Positions 57,860-64,000 of a DNA stretch of 64,000 nt are shown piece by piece. Position numbers and translations under genes: made by a program. The notes below the pieces were generated by a model. The model saw nothing but the letters and a program-made list of their open reading frames with translations, was not told where the DNA came from and did no database searches. How positions within the stretch are numbered: position 1 is the first letter of the stretch; every line of letters begins with the position of its first letter. The DNA is from Hetaerina americana (taxonomy: Eukaryota; Arthropoda; Insecta; Odonata; Calopterygidae), in NCBI GenBank assembly GCA_022747635.1, contig JAKTNV010000002.1:334501-398500 (forward strand). Reading direction: 5' to 3'.

Positions 57860-58025
57860 GGTGATGGTAGAGGTCACCCAATTTTAGGCCCGACGGCGAG
57901 TGATATTCACTCATCAGGACAGATCTTTTCCCTGTACCGCCTATGGTTTTCCAGGGTGAAGCTGAGGGTGCGCGGAATCGAACCCAAGCTCTCCAGTCCA
58001 ACGGTCTACACCTGGAATACCTCCA
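57860..58025 (-). repeat. tRNA-derived SINE, family C
   Basis: Minus strand: TAGACCGTTGGACTGGAG (A-box-like), GGGTTCGATTCC (B box), then CACCCTCAGCTTCACCCTGG and a body with ACAGGGAAAAGATCTGTCCT and a GAGTGAATATCACTC palindrome. Confidence 0.6.
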
Positions 58026-58029
58026 AATA

Positions 58030-58121
<92 letters not shown>
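58030..58121. repeat. (TA)n microsatellite
   Basis: About 46 TA units between a SINE and the truncated 5' end of a LINE. Confidence 0.98.
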
Positions 58122-58125
<4 letters not shown>

Positions 58126-59400
58126 AGAAATACAAACAGGCGGTAGAGGAAATCATGGAGGATGGTAAAGAGCTAAGTACTATCGAAGAAAAATGGGAAT
58201 ATATCAAGAAAGGGTTGTCTAAAGCCGCAAAAGACACTATTGGAATCGTTAACGCTAAAAGGACTAGGAAACCATGGATCACGGATGAGATGATTACAAA
58301 GATGGATGAGCGGCGAAAATGGAAGAACGTTAATACAAAATTAGGCAAAATGAAGTACAAAGAATTAAACAATTAATTGAGGCGGGCAACAAATAAAGCA
58401 AAAGAAGCATGGTGGAAGACGCAGTGCGAGGATATGGAAAGTCTGTAGAGGAAGGGTGAAATCGGTGCGCTGTACAGCAAAGCTAAATCTTTATCGGGAA
58501 GTAAGAAAGGGAGGTCAACGATTGCAGTTAGAGATAAGGCGGGTAAGTTAGACATTGAAAAGGAATATGACGTAGAGGAAGATAGCTTAGGTCCACGCAT
58601 ACTAGACAATGAGATAGAAAGGGCATTAAGGGAGATGAAACTAAATAAGGCCGTGGGATGGATAACATTACTGTGGAACTACTGAAATGTTTAGGTAAAA
58701 GTGGGAGGAAGAGGCTATATAGCCTGATATGTAGTATCTACGAGGAAGCAATTTGGCCGGATGACTTTGTGTGATCAGTTTTAGTTCCTCTTCCCAAAGA
58801 GGTAAAGGTTACATCATATGAGGATTACAGAACGAAAATTTTGATTTCCAACGCAAATACAGTTTCTCTCAGGATCATCATCAAAAGGATAGAGAGTACG
58901 GCAAATGATTACTTAGGGGATGACCAGTTTGGGTTTAGGAAGGGGAGAGGTAAGCATGATGCCATTGCAGTAATGAGACCACTACTCGAGAGGAATAAAG
59001 AACACAATCAGGAAGTATTTGCCTGTTCCGTAGATTTCTTAAAAGCGTTTGATAGAGTGAATTGGGAGAAACTAAAGAGTATATTGCAAAAAGTAGGAAT
59101 AGATTGGAGGAAAGGAGGCTAATCCGCAAATCTGTACATGTCTCAGACTGCTCAGGTGCTGGTGGGGAACGGGGAGTCCGGATGGGCAGTGTTAGGAAGA
59201 GGTATAAGGCAGGGTTGCCCATTATCACCGTTGCTGTTCAGGCTGTATGTAGAGGAAATGATTAAAGAGGCATGGGAAAAACTGGAGGTAGGAATAAAGG
59301 TGGGCGGGGAATTCGTAAAATCAGTTTGCTGATGACCAAGTGTTGGTTTGTGAGTCAGCCAAGGGGTTGTAGGCATTGCTGAGTGGAAAATTCAGTGCGA
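58122..59400 (+). pseudogene. LINE reverse transcriptase, broken frames
   Basis: Linker KRTRKPWITDEMITKMDERR, then GDDQFGFRKGRGKHDAIAVM, EVFACSVDFLKAFDRVNWEK (first catalytic Asp), GRGIRQGCPLSPLLFRLYVE, and at about 59328, after a frame change, FADDQVLVCESAKG, the FADD active site. Stops at 58375, 58448 and 59120. Confidence 0.85.
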
Positions 59401-59410
59401 CAGGTATGGG

Positions 59411-60028
59411 ATGAGAATCAATATTAATAAAACAAAGGCTATGCGATTTTCTAGAAAGAAAAAGGCTAAGCTTAACATTAAAATAGGAGGGCAAAAAATA
59501 GAGCAGGTAGAACAGTTTACGTATCTCGGTAGTGTTTTGGACCAACACGGTCAAAGTAGTAGGGACATAAGGAGAAGAATTGCGCTAGGCAAAGAGGCTT
59601 TCACTAGGAGGAGGGAGTTGATGAGAGGGACTTTGAGTAAGGATATTAAGAAATGACTCGTAAAAACTTTGATATGGAGCGTAGTTTTGTACGGCCCGGA
59701 AACGTGGTCACCGAAGCGGGAGGACAGACGTAGACTGGAGGCTTTTGAAATGTGGGTGTGGAGAAGAATTGAGAAGGTGAAATGGACAGAGATGAAAACA
59801 AACGAGGGAGTACTTGGTATGGTGGGCGAAGAGAGGGGTTTGTTGGGAGCAATCCTATGGAGGCCGGAAAAGTGGCTGAAGGGGGTATTGACCGGCATCG
59901 GGATGTTGAAGACTGTAATTGAGGGGAGAATGTTAGGCAAACGAGGAAAGGGCAGGAACAGGATAGGGATGTTAGACAGGATGAAGGGAGGAAGAAAGTA
60001 CTCAGAGATGAAGAGGGATCTGATGTAG
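59411..60028 (+). pseudogene. LINE C-terminal domain
   Basis: Reads RININKTKAMRFSRKKKAKL, EQVEQFTYLGSVLDQHGQSS, RLEAFEMWVWRRIEKVKWTE and EVLGMV-like [20 protein letters not shown], ending near MLDRMKGGRKYSEMKRDLM. One stop at 59656. No Cys-rich knuckle is visible. Confidence 0.82.
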
Positions 60029-60147
60029 ACTAGGATGTTGCGTTTTGCTAGGGGCCACAAAATATTTAATTAGTAATTACGTCCATCCAAAAACCTACCT
60101 TAACCGGTAGATTACCTAATAAATAAAAAATAATATATATACTAATG

Positions 60148-60345
60148 TACTCATTTATATAGAAACAGATATAAGGAAAAGGGATAGGAACACACACAAA
60201 GGACGAACACAGGAGAGGTGGGGAAGGAGGAATCCAGCAGATCACGAATATAAAAATATATCTCCTAGCCCGGGATTTGATCTCCGGATCTTTCCACTTG
60301 CCGGGCGGAGGCTCTTAACCACTATAGCTATCCAGGAAACGTAAT
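60148..60345 (-). repeat. tRNA-derived SINE, family A, copy 3
   Basis: Minus strand A box TAGCTATAGTGG and a mutated B box (GGAGATCAAATCC). The body matches 4083-4275, including GTTCGTCCTTTGTGTGTGTT. Confidence 0.75.
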
Positions 60346-60602
60346 TGACAATGAAATCTGCGATGCTTTATGCAACCAAGTGACCCGATTCTTTGGCCAA
60401 GAGATGGCGTTAGGAAGCTGTTTCACCCACCAAAGGAGAAATAGATGAGACACACAGAGGAAAGGATAGTAGTGAAGGAATCATACAATATCATAAAGGA
60501 TAAGAAGAGTGCGTTTCGTGGCACGCATAGTCAGAAGAAGGGACGAGCCACATTGGCCTAATACACATTCAAACACGAAATCCCGCCAAACGGCGAACAA
60601 AT

Positions 60603-60800
60603 ACTCATTTATATGGAAACAGATATAAGGAAAAGGGAACACACACAAAGGACGAACACAGGAGAGGTGGGGAAGGCGGAATCAAGCAGATCACGAATGT
60701 AAAAATATAAAAATATTTCCTAGACTGGGATATGAAATCCGGATGTTTCCACTTGCCGGGCGGAGGCTCTTAACCACTATAGCTATCCAGGAAACGTAAT
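60603..60800 (-). repeat. tRNA-derived SINE, family A, copy 4
   Basis: Close relative of copy 3, about 260 bp away in the same orientation. The B box is mutated further, so transcription is unlikely. Confidence 0.75.
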
Positions 60801-60825
60801 TTACACTGATATATAGGGTGTGTGC

Positions 60826-60828
<3 letters not shown>

Positions 60829-60875
<47 letters not shown>
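60829..60875. repeat. (TA)n microsatellite
   Basis: TA tract at the left edge of a solo PLE end. Confidence 0.97.
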
Positions 60876-60878
<3 letters not shown>

Positions 60879-61019
60879 GTCAGAAGACGACAGCCGTGCT
60901 GTCGAAACGTCAAATAACAAATTGTGAGTGTCCTTTCTTTGTGTTTCTATATTCTAAAAATCTAAATCTGTGTTTTTACATATTTGTGCGTCGCCGAAGA
61001 GCGTTCCATTTCGAAGATA
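60876..61019 (+). mobile_element. solo PLE 3' end between two (TA)n tracts
   Basis: Contains the ribozyme-like motif, GTGAGTGTCCTTTCTTTGTG and the terminal GTGCGTCGCCGAAGAGCGTT word, and nothing else of a PLE. Confidence 0.75.
60881..60911 (+). ncRNA. hammerhead-like motif in solo PLE end
   Basis: CAGAAGA (one change from CTGAAGA), perfect hairpin GACAGC CGT GCTGTC, GAAACGTC. The change at an invariant core U would be expected to inactivate it. Confidence 0.35.
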
Positions 61020-63044
<2,025 letters not shown>

Positions 63045-64000
63045 CTTCATTTTTATTATTTATTTATTTATTTTAAAACATTATTCACGTACAGCAGTAG
63101 CGCCATTTTACGTTGAAAATATCACAAACATAAAAGAGGACAAAAGACATTAACAGCATAACAACAACAACGAGAATCGAATATGGAGAGGGGAAAATTT
63201 TAATTTACTGAAAGGTGGGATAAAGCTTGGGTGGTGAAATTGTTGCATGATAAGTTAAAGGGGTCGACAGTGTGAGGGAGTGAATTTAGAAGGGAGGAGA
63301 GGCGAAATAAAGGTGAGTGCTTGGTGAGAGATATTCTAGGAATAGGCAGATGGAGTAGGGAGTGGGTGAGGGTGGATAGGGTTAGTATCCTGAAGTTGAG
63401 GAGAGAAAGATAGCAGTTCAGGGCAATCAATAGCCGAGTTTAGGGTCTTGTAGAGGAGTTTTAAATCAGCTTCAAGTCTGCGGTTTTGGGGACTAGAAAT
63501 GGATAGGAAAGACAGAACAACATTTGAGGACATACTATAGTATATATATACTAGTATAGAGGAAATGTGGAACTCGGTGTTTGAGTATTTTGGCAAAGAA
63601 GTGAGAAATGCAATCGAGGGATTTAAGATTAGTTGGGGATGAGGTGGACCAAATGGGGGAGCAATATGATACTATGGGGAGGACAATTATTGAGAAGTAC
63701 CAATGGAGTGCAATTGGATCTTTAATTTCTGTGAAGCGGTAAATAAGGCTGTATGTGGTCGGAGTAATTTAGTTTCTGGTCAATTAAAACGCCAAGGTCT
63801 GTCATGGTTGTTACTCTATTTAAGGGAGTTGAATTGAGTAGTTAAACAACAGGGGTTTTTTTTTCAGAGCAAGAGTCATGATGTTGCATTTTCCAGGGTT
63901 TAAGTTAAGCCTCCAGGTATCACACCATTTGGAAATTTTATGTAAGGCAAGTTGAAGGTGAGTACAGTCAGAAATGTTATTAATTTGCTTGTAGATCTTG
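63045..64000 (-). pseudogene. LINE 3' end running off the window
   Basis: Minus strand near the window edge reads DCTHLQLALHKISKWCDTWR and LNLNPGKCNIMTLALKKKPL, the block after FADD in Jockey-like RTs, then a decayed C-terminus (SIIVLPIVSYCSPIWSTSS) and an AATAAATAAATAAAT tail at 63056-63075. The 5' part lies beyond 64000. Confidence 0.75.

Larger units (their letters stand above)
58122..60135 (+). mobile_element. LINE, 5'-truncated, reference copy of its family
   Basis: Runs from the linker before RT to the 3' UTR (ACCTTAACCGGTAGATTACC, then an A/T-rich tail). Shorter copies: 8336-9308 and 40143-40951, and probably 30807-31560. Inactive because of several stops and frameshifts. Clade not assigned. 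Confidence 0.85.

Overview
The window looks like a piece of a large, repeat-rich arthropod genome, most likely an insect. It has one intron-containing animal gene, long (TA)n microsatellites, tRNA-derived SINEs, several LINE clades, mariner/Tc1-type DNA transposons and many Penelope-like element (PLE) fragments. No bacterial operons, rRNA genes, true tRNA genes or CRISPR arrays were seen. The species cannot be fixed from the sequence alone.

The one host gene I can fully support is a UDP-glycosyltransferase (UGT) on the minus strand. Its five coding exons run from 37160 down to 20112. All splice sites are GT/AG, the phases match, and the joined product is 612 residues, from signal peptide to C-terminal membrane anchor with a KxKxx ER-retrieval tail. 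Its introns hold a Tx1/L1-type LINE (27.2-30.8 kb), a decayed mariner (33.0-34.0 kb), LINE 3' ends and two small inverted-repeat elements. A possible first exon of another minus-strand gene lies at 1.0-1.2 kb.

Layout. 0-3.4 kb: mostly unassigned, with one diverged repeat. 3.4-10.1 kb: a nest of PLE pieces, (TA)n tracts, SINEs, an internally deleted mariner and a truncated LINE. 10.1-16.9 kb: AT-rich, no gene seen. 16.9-19.6 kb: CR1/Jockey-like LINE. 20.1-37.2 kb: UGT gene and intronic elements. 37-48.6 kb: LINE tails, a SINE, a PLE with perfect terminal inverted repeats, and an 86-bp direct duplication around a 1.2-kb cluster. 48.6-50.9 kb: the longest PLE (reverse transcriptase plus GIY-YIG endonuclease), ending in three tandem units of about 188 bp. 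51.8-52.8 kb: DD34D-type DNA transposon. 52.8-57.8 kb: unassigned. 57.8-61.1 kb: SINEs, a LINE and a PLE end. 63.0-64.0 kb: LINE 3' end running off the window.

The most interesting signal is a recurring RNA-like motif: a CTGANGA box, a hairpin, then GAAAC. This is the layout of a hammerhead ribozyme core. It sits in the PLE ends and in two small inverted-repeat elements, one of which has a 13-bp target duplication and a perfect 67-bp inverted repeat. Several PLE-end copies in the window are head-to-head inverted pairs, which suggests a shared insertion mechanism.
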